A stretch of 50,851 nt of DNA, taken from contig NW_003120953.1 of the NCBI RefSeq assembly GCF_000003605.2, forward strand, positions 110,844-161,694, given 5' to 3'. The number at the start of each line of letters is the position of its first letter. Position 1 is the stretch's first letter. Both the position numbers and the translations under genes were made by a program. The notes below the pieces were generated by a model that was not told the DNA's origin, searched no databases, and worked only from the letters and a program-made list of their open reading frames with translations. The DNA is from Saccoglossus kowalevskii. Lineage: Eukaryota > Hemichordata > Enteropneusta > Harrimaniidae. This document shows positions 11,601-20,555 of the stretch, in pieces.

Positions 11601-13665
11601 TTTAATGGTACAACCATTGATTGCCTAGCAACACAGAGCATCATGGGTAGCACCAAAATACAATTTCAGCTCTTTCATTTTCACTGTACTGACTCGCACA
11701 GAGAATGTGGAGAATGTGATATAGTCAAATTGTGATATAGTCAACTTTCAGCTATATTGCGGGCTTTGAAATAAAAGCTTACTTCTTTTATAAGCAGCCA
11801 TCTTTGCCTGGATAGCAGACTTGCATTGGGAAAAATCCTGCAATGAGAGCATTAGACTGACATGACAAGCTCCTGTTTTCTGTATATAGCTAAATTTTTT
11901 ACTTTATTTAGTTTTATGTAAAATTCTTTCTGTCTCCCCCTTTGTAGAAAGTTGTTTTGGTGTAACAGAAATGTACACCATTGTTCTATTGTTTTCATGT
12001 TAATTATATTCGAATGAAGGCTCTCAACTAATTTTCCATAATTATAGAGTAATTCAATGCTATGGCATCTGTCACGAGTGCAGTTCTTTTTTTCAGCCAG
12101 TCTTGTTTTCTCTAAATCAGTGTATCTTTGTATCGTTCAGTAGACGCAATTTGTTTTATGTGCACTTCTATTCCAAAGGAGCATTGTAGTGAAATTGTTG
12201 CATTATCATTTACAAAAAATACCGATATTTTTATTTTGGCAAATTCAGATTTGTGATAGCAAATTTCGATGCATCATTTACAAAAAACTCAGTGTTTTTT
12301 TTCGTATTCATCAGTTTCAGGGTTTCATGTTGCTTAAAGCGGGGGAGGCGTCACCTACGCATGCGTCAAGTGGCCATAGCATGTCATTGCTTACAAACAA
12401 GCGTCTACCCATGAGCCTTTGCGTTTTTAGCGTGTGTTGTTATTGCTGCTTGGGACGTTCACACGTTCGCAGGTGACGTCCCTCCCGCTTTAAGCAAGCA
12501 CACAATAAACCACAGGCAAGGTTACATCAGTTGTGCTATGTTTCATCTTTGTGTACGACTCATTTCTAAGTTGACTTCATTTGTTGTTTTTCAATCACGT
12601 GAATGAAAATGTTACGTTTTTTACTCTGGTTCAGCATTTTCTAATTTGGCTTTCTGCAAAAAAAATTATTTATGGGTATAGTTCAATTTTTTTTATCCCA
12701 GGTGAAGGAATTCACCATGCAATGGATGGTGGGAAAATCGCTGCTAATTTCCTTGATGAAGCTCTGTTGCATGGTAACTATGACAACGATATGATGAAAA
12801 TTTACCATGAAAGATGGATGAAACAATTTGGTCATGACTTTGTTTGGTAAGAATTTTAATAATTAATTTTAATTGCTCATGACAGCTTGAGAACTTCCCA
12901 TTTTAAATGAAATTGCAGTTTCTCTTGAATTATGCCCTCTACAGTCATGATATAATTTGATTTTGTTTTTTTTTGCAGGTCAAATTGGATTTGTAAATTA
13001 TTGTATCGCTTCCCAATTCTCTTGGATGCAGCCACTGCTGCAGTTAGTAGAAAAGGTAACTTTTTTTTTTATAAATTAGCTTTAGACAGGGTTCACTTTA
13101 GACATATTAACTGTGTAGAGAAATACTTTTTGAGCTATATCCAAGATAATGGTTGCTAAAAAATAAAAAAAATAAATGAAACAATTAAAATGAAAAAAAA
13201 AATAATATTAAAATAACTTGCTTCTTAGATTCTGCACTTGTAACATTTCACAAAGTATTTTTGTTTGTTTTGGAGTTTGCAAGATGACATTTTGCAAAAA
13301 TAGGTCATATAATAACCACGATGACCGATTATTCTCTGAAACAGAAAACAAACATTTCCCATGTGGCACACTGTTATGTGAAATTACTGAAAAAAATGTT
13401 GGAGATACAGGTTTCAAACGGATGTGCACAATGGTGAGAAACAAAACATTTTTTGGTGTGTCCTCAATGTAATCTACAATTTTTCAACATTTGAAACTTT
13501 TTATTTTTGGCAGGTGACAAGTTTTTGGCAAGATGGGCCGACATAATGACAGGAAGAGTTCCAAAAATTCATCTCTTGAAACCTGAATTCGTCATAGTGA
13601 TAACCTTTGAACTCTTTAAGTTAATTGGAAAGCGTCTTGTTGGAATTAAACCCAAGTCTGACTAG
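5541..13665 (+). CDS. Geranylgeranyl-reductase-family FAD-dependent oxidoreductase, membrane-anchored, 9 exons, complete
   Basis: Exons join as 5541-5693, 6217-6438, 7436-7572, 8504-8775, 9095-9274, 11091-11180, 12702-12846, 12979-13055 and 13514-13665. This gives 1428 nt, or 475 residues plus TAG, and all eight introns are GT-AG with consistent phase. An in-frame TGA at 5523-5525 supports the start. The N-terminus has one hydrophobic segment (about residues 12-34). The dinucleotide-binding motif GAGPAGS is at 63-69, the acidic ribose-binding Glu at 86, and the family signature R-x-x-x-CGD at 92-98. CADGAPS is at 212-218 and VGDAAGMIDPMTGEG at 340-354, the second FAD contact typical of this family. 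Members reduce isoprenoid double bonds (geranylgeranyl chains, archaeal lipids, menaquinone side chains) or other polyprenyl substrates. The substrate in this animal cannot be read from the sequence. The anchor suggests an endomembrane location. A hydrophobic stretch near residues 449-461 may touch the membrane again. Family assignment is strong; function is inference. Confidence 0.9.
6217..6438 (+). CDS. Oxidoreductase exon 2 (FAD-binding Rossmann motif)
   Basis: Begins after TTTTATAACAG and ends GTG/GTAAGA; 74 codons, phase 0 at both ends. Holds the beta-alpha-beta fold with GAGPAGS, the Glu in LLLEKK and the family RDKYCGDAVC signature. Confidence 0.92.
6607..6916. mobile_element. Miniature inverted-repeat element, TTAA-type relative, in intron 2
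   Basis: The left end (GGGAGGTAGTCGACGCGC, from about 6611) is an imperfect inverse of the right end (GCGACGACTACCGCCCTTTAA, 6896-6916). Both ends carry CGCATGYG words. It resembles the ends of the family copies at 10728, 12334 and 25555. It lies wholly within the intron and has no coding content. Confidence 0.4.
7436..7572 (+). CDS. Oxidoreductase exon 3
   Basis: Encodes residues 126-171, starting ADNGGLCSPGG, which fits the loop after the FAD domain. The acceptor (AATATTAAAAG) has a weak pyrimidine tract. The stronger-looking TTTGCAG 23 nt downstream would break the frame, so the upstream site is chosen. The donor is AG/GTAAAG, phase 2. Confidence 0.82.
7957..8146 (-). mobile_element. Palindromic miniature element (TTTTCGCTGAA family), intron 3
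   Basis: The outer arms are imperfect inverted repeats built from CAGTA, TTTATTTT, GGAATTAATTTTC and TTCAGCGAAAAT. A second copy in the opposite orientation sits at 44963-45166, sharing the internal words TCCTATATTT / AAATATAGGA and GGCGAATATACTTTTT (inverted here). It is non-coding. Confidence 0.5.
8504..8775 (+). CDS. Oxidoreductase exon 4 (second FAD contact, substrate domain)
   Basis: Starts after TTTCCTGTATAG and ends CCTG/GTAAGG; phase 2 to phase 1. Encodes residues 171-262 with a beta-rich stretch, the CADGAPS motif (212-218) that closes the FAD-binding core, and the beginning of the substrate-binding sheet (SYVEPG). Confidence 0.92.
9095..9274 (+). CDS. Oxidoreductase exon 5 (substrate-binding domain)
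   Basis: Encodes residues 262-322 (GYAALFRHHGDELNYCVYII and onward). The acceptor is CCTTAAG and the donor GCTG/GTAAGG, phase 1 on both sides. The weak acceptor is accepted because only this choice keeps the frame and the family-like GYAALF start. Confidence 0.87.
9745..9935 (+). repeat. Dispersed repeat, copy 1 (CTTCTATTAGAGC family), intron 5
   Basis: Shares about 165 bp of recognisable similarity with 34320-34495. Shared words include GGCTTCTRTTAAAATRG, AACAGARGGGATGC, TATYAGAGCATCTACACA and GGTTCTCAATT / AGTTCTCAATT. No open frame is conserved between copies, so this is a non-coding mobile or satellite remnant. Confidence 0.5.
10728..10891 (+). mobile_element. TTAA-ended MITE family A, copy 1 (intron 5)
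   Basis: The terminal inverted repeats are TTAAAGCGAGAGGGTC on the left and GACTCCCTCGCTTTA on the right. The core shares long stretches with the copies at 12334 and 25555, such as TTTGTAAACAATGACA, GCTATGGCCA and GACGCATGCGCAGGTGACGA. It is about 164 bp and has no coding capacity. A TTAA end suggests piggyBac-type mobilisation, which is inference. Confidence 0.7.
11091..11180 (+). CDS. Oxidoreductase exon 6 (GDAAG motif)
   Basis: Starts after a strong pyrimidine tract (CATTTTCCAG) and ends ACGG/GTAATA, phase 1. Encodes residues 322-352, including VGDAAGMIDPMTG, the conserved FAD pyrophosphate/ribityl contact of this flavoprotein superfamily. Confidence 0.92.
12334..12493 (-). mobile_element. 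TTAA-ended MITE family A, copy 2, inverted (intron 6)
   Basis: A 13-bp perfect inverted repeat bounds it when flanks are included (TGCTTAAAGCGGG and CCCGCTTTAAGCA). The inner sequence is the reverse complement of the copies at 10728 and 25555 (TGGCCATAGCATGTCATTG, TTACAAACAAGCGTCTACCC). Confidence 0.7.
12702..12846 (+). CDS. Oxidoreductase exon 7
   Basis: Starts after TTTTTATCCCAG and ends GTTTG/GTAAGA, phase 1 to phase 2. Encodes residues 352-400: EGIHHAMDGGKIAANFLDEA completes the GDAAG-P-x-x-GEGI signature and continues into a helical region. Confidence 0.93.
12979..13055 (+). CDS. Oxidoreductase exon 8
   Basis: A 77-nt exon after TTTTTTTTGCAG, ending AAAG/GTAACT, phase 2 to phase 1. Encodes residues 400-426 (WSNWICKLLYRFPILLDAAT...), an amphipathic helical segment. 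Confidence 0.9.
13514..13665 (+). CDS. Oxidoreductase exon 9 (C-terminus, stop)
   Basis: Starts after ATTTTTGGCAG, phase 1, and ends with TAG at 13663-13665. Encodes residues 426-475 with a hydrophobic run (FVIVITFELFKLI) and a basic tail (GKRLVGIKPKSD). Confidence 0.9.
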
Positions 13666-13781
13666 GGTGGTACAAGGACAAGTTAAGATTATATGAATAA
13701 TGTTCTCTGTACAATTATGTTAGGCCAAAAAAAAAAGATCTGTTTGTGGTTCCAAGCACATTCAGCTGGCGCACGCGTGAT

Positions 13782-13787
13782 AATAAA
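13782..13787 (+). terminator. Candidate polyadenylation signal of the oxidoreductase gene
   Basis: AATAAA lies 117 nt after the stop, followed by a G/T-rich stretch (CCGTTGGGGG). A second AATAAA at 14073-14078 is an alternative. Confidence 0.35.
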
Positions 13788-14983
13788 TCCGTTGGGGGTA
13801 ATATTAAGCCCACCAATAACTTGGCTGAATTCGACGTTTTTGTGTGGAAAAATCCCTTAAATACGAGCACCTAATTACACGAAGAACATAGAACACTTTC
13901 CTGGGGTATTTAAAACTAAAAATTGGCATTCCAGCTCAGCAGCCAATCAGCGACGGCCTTACAGTTAGATGACGATTTCTTTTTCTTTTTTAAATATCAA
14001 GAAAGTTGATCTGCGAATATGAACAAGATATTGCGCCACCAACAGCAGGCACAAATCCTTCCCTTTGTTTCAAATAAAAAAACAATTCTGAGCGTGGCTT
14101 TTGGAACTGATGCACATGCTAACCAGAGACAGATATAATTTTTTTGGTCTTGGATAAAAAGACGGAAATTGGTCTGTAGGGATCTTTTGGTAACAAAAAC
14201 TAATATCCTAAAAGGACTTGTATCAGACAGAATGAACCTAATTTGTTTTTATCTAATAATCCATTCAATGGTAGTATTCAGTGCGAATATCATAAGTTAA
14301 TTCAACTGGATGAATAGAGGAATTAATTTTAATAGGGCATTTTGAGTTTATTATACGCCTTCTGACAATAACATACAAGACGTATTATATGGTTTATCAA
14401 TATAATCGACTGATGCAATTTTAATTAGTAATATATACATATGATTTGTCATATTTTAAACCATAGTGATCAAAGCGACACTTCAGTAATCAACTCTTGA
14501 CTATGTAATGTCACAGTGATAGTTTTAAATTTACGGGATCACAGAATAGTTTATTGAATAACTACCGTCCAAAATCAATCAGGTCAGTGATATGCACATA
14601 CCGGGTAATTCTCAAAACAATGCAATATTTTTTTTTTAAACGTTAAGCATGCAGGTGATTGCAAATGATGCTTGATGCAAATCTAATGTACAGTAGTCTC
14701 TTATTAATATTAAAGGTACACTGTGCAATATTTCTAGTATTGCCAGAAAATAAATATTGAAATAAAAGACAGGCACATAATATTTGTCCATTTTGGTTGA
14801 TTATTGTGTAAAAAATCAATAAAATTAACAAGTTTGTTGCATTATATAGACTCAAATGAAATGACCTGCTTAAACCAAAATGCTGGTAAAAGCAGACTTG
14901 AATATTATCTATTTGTATTGAATTATAATGAACAAGTACTTGTCCATATTGAGAGATATTGCTCTGGAAAAGCATTCAAAATC
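13788..14983. other. Intergenic spacer between convergent genes
   Basis: Nothing coding is recognised. It is AT-rich, and the open frames at 14643-14975 (minus) and 14804-15127 (plus) overlap the start of the tandem repeat and show no protein-like features. Confidence 0.6.
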
Positions 14984-15880
14984 AGCCATTTTGAATACAT
15001 GTATATTTATAACATGATGTATAACGAATATATAAAATTTGAATATAATCAGTCAAAGCATATAGCTCTAGAACCCCAATCATTAAAGCAAAATGGCAGT
15101 CAGTCAGCTATTTTAAATCCAATCTGAAAAATAAAATGACGTGCAACAGGAACCCGTAATGTCTAATATATGTACCAAGTTTGAACGAAATCCATCCAGA
15201 AATGCTTGATATATGATGATTTTTTAGCACAAAAATGACCACCATTCGGCCATTTTGAATAGGATCGTCAAACCAATATATCAGTTTATCTCTGACATGA
15301 TGTATAATGAATATTTAAAATTTGAATATAATCAGTCAAAACAAGTCGGAGATATGGGTCTAGAAGCCCATTCATTAAAACAAAATGGCCGCATGACAGC
15401 CATTTTGAATCCGATCTGAAAAATAAATGTTGTGCATCAGGAACCTGTAATGTCTAATATATGTACCAAGTTTGAACGAAATCCATCCATAAATGCCAGA
15501 AATGCTTGATATTTGATGATTTTTTTTAGCACAAAAATGGTCACCATTTGGCCATTTTGAATAGGATCGTCAAACCAATATATCTGTCTATCTATGACAT
15601 AATGTATAATGAATATTCAAAATTTGAACAAAATCAGTGAAAGCAAGTCAGAGATATGGCACGAGAACCACATTCATTAAAACAAAATGGCCACCAGTCG
15701 GCCATTTTGAATCTTATCTGAAAAACAAAATTATTTGCATCAAGGTCCCAAAATGTCTAATGTATAAACCAAGTTTGAACAAAATCCATCTGTAAACAGC
15801 CGAGAAATGCTTGATTTTTAGGATTTTTTAGCACAAAAATGGCCGCCATTCATGAAACAAATTGACGTGCATAGGTATAA
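14984..15880. repeat. Tandem repeat, about three units of ~295-300 bp
   Basis: The same ordered words recur with a period of about 293 and 302 bp: GATCTGAAAAAT (near 15117, 15414, 15713), ATGTCTAATATATGTACCAAG then TTTGAACGAAATCCATC, TTTTTTAGCACAAAAATG, and GGATCGTCAAACCAATATAT (twice). Each unit also carries CCATTTTGAAT twice, so it is itself a near-duplication. The third unit is the most diverged. It is non-coding. Confidence 0.8.
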
Positions 15881-16025
15881 TATCTTGTATGATGTCTGTG
15901 TGAAGTTTGATTGTGATTGGTCCAGGCATTTCTAAGATACAGGTCCGGACGCACGCACACATGGACACACGGAGGTCAAAACATAAGTCTCCGTTTTTGG
16001 ACTGCGTCCAAACGGGGACTAAAAA
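15881..16025. repeat. Repeat terminus with hairpin
   Basis: After the last tandem unit come a GACGCACGCACAC run and an inverted repeat (AGTCTCCGTTTTTGGAC at about 15988, then GTCCAAACGGGGACT at about 16006), separated by only a few bases. This looks like the end structure of the whole repeat element. Confidence 0.45.
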
Positions 16026-17896
16026 ATAAAGTTATAATTTATCATTATGGAGCATTGAATTTTTTTCAAAATATAATGTATGTAAAATTACAGTCTTTAC
16101 TAAATTGCATTTATTGTATATTAAAATCATTAAACGAAACAGCTCTGTTTTTTACATAAGCACACACAACTAACTGATCTTTAGAGTTGAAATTATATTC
16201 CAGTAACGGGATTTCAAGCATTGTTGATTGGTCAAGTAATAGCTTATTTTAGGAAATTTCATCAAAACCTCATTTTTTAGTTGATTAATTGTAATAATTA
16301 CAATCACACAAATAAAATCTTATCAGTAACTTTTACATGCAATATACAGTAAAATTGTTGAATTGGAGTAAATTTTCAAAAAAAACCCCTCTTAATCTAT
16401 AATTGTCAGTGCTACTGTATGTATCAACACTGACCTTGATGCAGGTATTTTTTCCAAATAATTTCCTGCAAAGGGCTATTTGAAAGTGATTTTCCAAAAT
16501 AATTTATAAATTTTTGGGGGGAATCAATTTGTTTTGCTGTATTGTATACTAGCTGTATGTGGCAATTTTTTAAAATATAGTAATACCCCCCCCCCCCCAG
16601 AGTTTCTGATGATGACCTCTGACATGTCGAAAAAAACAAAGATTGATGAAGCTAGTAATGGGAATCTCTGGCTTCTAAGCAACACATTAACACAACAATA
16701 TTATATTTAATACAATTTATTAATTTATTTAAAATTTTCAATCTCAGGTAAAACACTTGTTATACAGCATCATTATTTCCATAATAATAATATTTAAAAA
16801 AAAAAGAATTCCTCACCATGGTAATATTTTAAATTTGTTGTGAGAAAAACCACAAGATGAGGAGATATCACTCGGGCAAATATATACAAATTTTAATAAT
16901 ATATATGTAAAAATACTGTTATGTAAAAAAAACAACAACTTGGAAGTCCTTGCCAGTGCATGAAAATCTCTGGTTTAAAAAAAAATCCAGACAAGGTTAT
17001 AAATATATTACATTATGTACACAATTGTTGTTTAATACACTCTCAAATCTATCATGCATGATTTGATAAAGTATCTGCAGTTAAAATAAATATGTTCTGT
17101 AGAATCTTGTACAAAGAGCCTAGAAATTGATTGTATAGTGAATTGCCTTTAAACTCAAATTTCTAACAGCCCCTTCCATTGAGTGCTACATCTCCCACCC
17201 TTATCTTCATAATGGAATAACCACCACCACCAAATAAGGTGGTGAGTGGAGAAAAGATATTGTAATATTGTGTTTTGCATACTTTTCTCTGTACTGAATA
17301 ACGGAATAATCCTGAATGTATATTTACCAATCCCAATCAAAAAAAGGACTTCTATTGGTACAAGTAAAAGTTTCAAATTGTATTAATTCGGTGGTTTGAA
17401 TATGATTGACAAAGGAAAGTTTGCTAGAATTTCCAAAACTCCAATAACTTAATAACAAGTTGACTGTCATGGATTTCAATACAAAAGCAGATAAAAAAAG
17501 AAATCCATGAAAGTATCGGTTCTTGTTCTCACTTGAAAGGCACTTCATATATACAGATTGGAAGACCCATTATAGTTTTTAAAAGAGCAGACAAAAAATA
17601 GATATACACAAACAGGCTTTGTACAAAGTTGAATAGTTGTTAACTAAAAACACATTAAATATGCAAATAAAAACATTTTTACAAGGCAATACATTAGTAA
17701 TTTTAATGTTTTAAACACTCGTAATATACAGGGATAAAGCGTTTCAATATTTCAAACTCAATTCGTTAATTGGTCATTTTTGTAATATTTGTTCTTTCAT
17801 AGCCATGGTGATTAACCTAAACAAATTGATCAGGTCAGTTAACCATTCTCTGTATCGCCACTAGAGGGGGTAGTTCACAGCAGTGAACCACTTTGT
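16026..17896. other. Intergenic, no gene seen
   Basis: Very AT-rich, with a poly-C run near 16588-16600 and a CCACCACCACCA stretch near 17220. Short open frames on the minus strand here (16424-16639, 17155-17376, 17324-17548) have no recognisable features. Confidence 0.55.
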
Positions 17897-17902
17897 TTTA
17901 TT
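17897..17902 (-). terminator. Candidate polyadenylation signal of TTC28
   Basis: AATAAA on the minus strand (TTTATT on the plus strand), about 500 nt after the TTC28 stop codon and the first perfect hexamer met in that direction. Assigned on position and hexamer only. Confidence 0.3.
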
Positions 17903-18399
17903 ACTGGGTTTGAGTTACAAGTTTGGCAAGGATGCTTCCAATACTCTCAACCATTTGAACAACAATGTACGCATAATTATTGAGTCAGAAATATAATTGT
18001 ATAATAAATATTTACTGCAGATATATTTTAAGAATAAGGCTTAATTTTTTAGTAATTTCAAGCGCAGCACTTCTCCAAGGTGATAGTGAGTACAATGGTG
18101 ATATACCCTTTCATGTATGGGCATGTTGTAAGTTTGATCCACCATTTTTTAACCGAAGAGTTTTAGCAATTTCAAACCACAGCAGATTAACGTGCTAAGT
18201 AAATGCTCGTAGAATAGCCCCACACGAAACGTGACTGAAATACACACATGTTCATTTTACTCGTCTGTCACATTTTAAATATGTAAATGTTATGCTTATA
18301 TATTCACAATGCTTCCACCCACAAGTCCCCATTAACTAGTCCGTCCATTACCAGCAATGGACAATGACATGCTTCACAAAGGGGTAGTTGCAGCTATCA
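17903..18399 (-). other. Probable TTC28 3' UTR
   Basis: The sequence between the TTC28 stop and the first candidate polyadenylation hexamer. No coding content is seen. Confidence 0.4.
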
Positions 18400-20555
18400 T
18401 CAGCAAATCGACGATTGTAATTTGGAATCTTTTGATGATTTTTGTGAATTGCACGAAGGCTTCGTTGGACCATTTTGATGACTAGTGGGCATAACTTTCA
18501 TGTAATTTGGTCCTCCATTCGTGTGTTTATAAAAATTAAGTCCCTTGTTTGTTATGGCAGTGTTAGGACTATTGTTTTGTTCGCTATTACCTAAGCCGAT
18601 GTCTGGCGGCAAACTCAAGTCACTTGCATCAACTACTAAAGCAGCATCTTCCAAAATATCAGCCCGCAGAGGTTGTCGGCTTCTCGGCTTGTTCATAGAT
18701 CCAGAGCTACTCTGAGACGAGAAAGAACCGTCTCTACTGTGTGATCCATATCGTCTCAACTCAGTTTGGTCTGACCTCATGTTGGCAGGGAGAGGTCCAC
18801 GTCCATTAGGATTGTAGATAATACTTGGAATTGAAGATGTCGAGGAGTACATGCTACTTGTGGTGCTAGCCGAACTTCCTGGACGGTTCAAGTAGCTGGG
18901 ATATTCAGGACTTCGGTCGAGGTGACCTTTATAGGAATTCCGGTAGTCTGGTGGTGACATGTATTCCTGTGGCGACACTGCAGAGGTTTTCAGTTCAGCT
19001 TTCACTGGTTTCATAGCTGGGCCATTTGTTAAATGTTGAGGTGCCTGATAAGAACTTTTTGGTACCTGAGTTGGCTTCCCTTCTGCTGGTGATTCACGTG
19101 GCGAAACTGCTTCATGGTCGGCTTTAACTTTACGCATGGGTGTAACGGAGGACCCAGTGTGACGTCGGATCTCCAGACGGGCATCTTCATGTTTCAGCTC
19201 TGTCTCCTTCAATGACTTCTGGTACACAGATTTAGGAGGTTTTGCTTTCAAGGGTGGAGGCACCGGCTTCAAAGGTGTTGTTTTAGATTTACCGGGAGAA
19301 GGTGGTTGGTACTTCGGCGGTGGTGTATCTGGTGGAGTTAACCCGCTGTGTTGGCTGCTGACACTGGGCTTATTCACCTTCCGTTCAGTTACTGTACTCG
19401 CCGTATCAGTATCGGACAAATCCTCACTAACACGGTTGCGCTGCATCTGTGGTTTCACACTCATCTTTTTAACGCCTCGACCTGATTCGCTGTTAGTTGG
19501 TGTAATGTCATATGCATTGGACGACCTCTCTGAAAAATACAGGTCCTCATTGTCCTGTTCATCTTCCTCATCAATCATCTCAGTTATTTCAATGTCATTA
19601 TCAATAATGACCGAACTCTCCTCTATCTCCGGTTCTTCTGCAATACACAATGTATTGTGACCGGGCGACACCTGCCTCTGCATCATCTCCACAGCTTCCA
19701 TATGCTTCCTTGTATCACAGAGAACTTTCAGAGCAATGGCCTCCGGTCCAGTTGGGGTAGTGCTCGTCTTTGCTGTAGTTGGTTTCACAAACGCACTTGG
19801 TCTATTCCCACCAAGACTTAGAGCTGCAGTTGTCGGGGAGTATTGATTATTCGGTGAATTACGAATGCTGTCTTGTCCCCCGGCAGATCCAATTTTTGAG
19901 CGGTTAACTGGAGAAGGTGTCCCACTAGACCCTAATCGAGGACGGCCTCCGACGGGACTTATAGTTGTAGCTTTTTTTGCTTTTGGCTTTGGACCGCGTG
20001 TTCTTGTACTTCCAGCAAAGATATCCTCCTCTTCTTCATTATTTTGGAAAGCGAAATTGGTTGAACCACTGCTCGGACTTCCCTTCCTGGTCTTACTCTT
20101 CTCCAGAAGCTTTTCATTGGATCCATACTTTTTCGGTTTATCATGGTCTGACGTGCGCACCACATCCTCTAAGCTGGACGTACTACTGAGAATAGATGAA
20201 GTCTTAGGTGTGAATTCAATATCACTATCCAAAGAGTGCGTGCTAGCATTGCGTCGACCATGAACAGCACAATATCCATAATCGTCTCTAGATAATCCAT
20301 ACGGAGTGGAATGCGATGTGGGCATATACGGTGATCTCTCCATTGGATAATGACCTGATGACCTCCTCTGAGAGTCATCTTGACGATTCATGCCCGAGGA
20401 GCCCTTCAGTGAATGGCTGGATATGATAGACATGCCAGACAATGAGGACGCAGACAAAGAAACTGCCGATATCGAGGGTCCTGATTTGGATGATGTAAGA
20501 CTTTCCAGGGATGAAGATGGTTCCAACGGCAGTGCTTTAAGCGCTTCAGATGGAT
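18400..20555 (-). CDS. TTC28: TTC28 exon M (disordered C-terminal tail, stop)
   Basis: Residues 1820-2537. Starts DPSEALKALPLEPSSSLESL, the same Ser-rich SLESL block found after the globular part in vertebrates. It holds acidic patches (DEEDEQDNED), proline-rich PxxP stretches (KPVPPPLKAKPP), many Ser-Pro and basic-Ser sites, and ends QSSIC before TGA at 18402-18400. Low-complexity composition implies intrinsic disorder and phosphorylation potential. Confidence 0.95.

Noticed and set aside
19865-20263. 132-codon plus-strand open frame inside TTC28 exon M
   Set aside because: It lies opposite a well-supported coding exon and has the composition of an antisense shadow of Ser/Pro codons.
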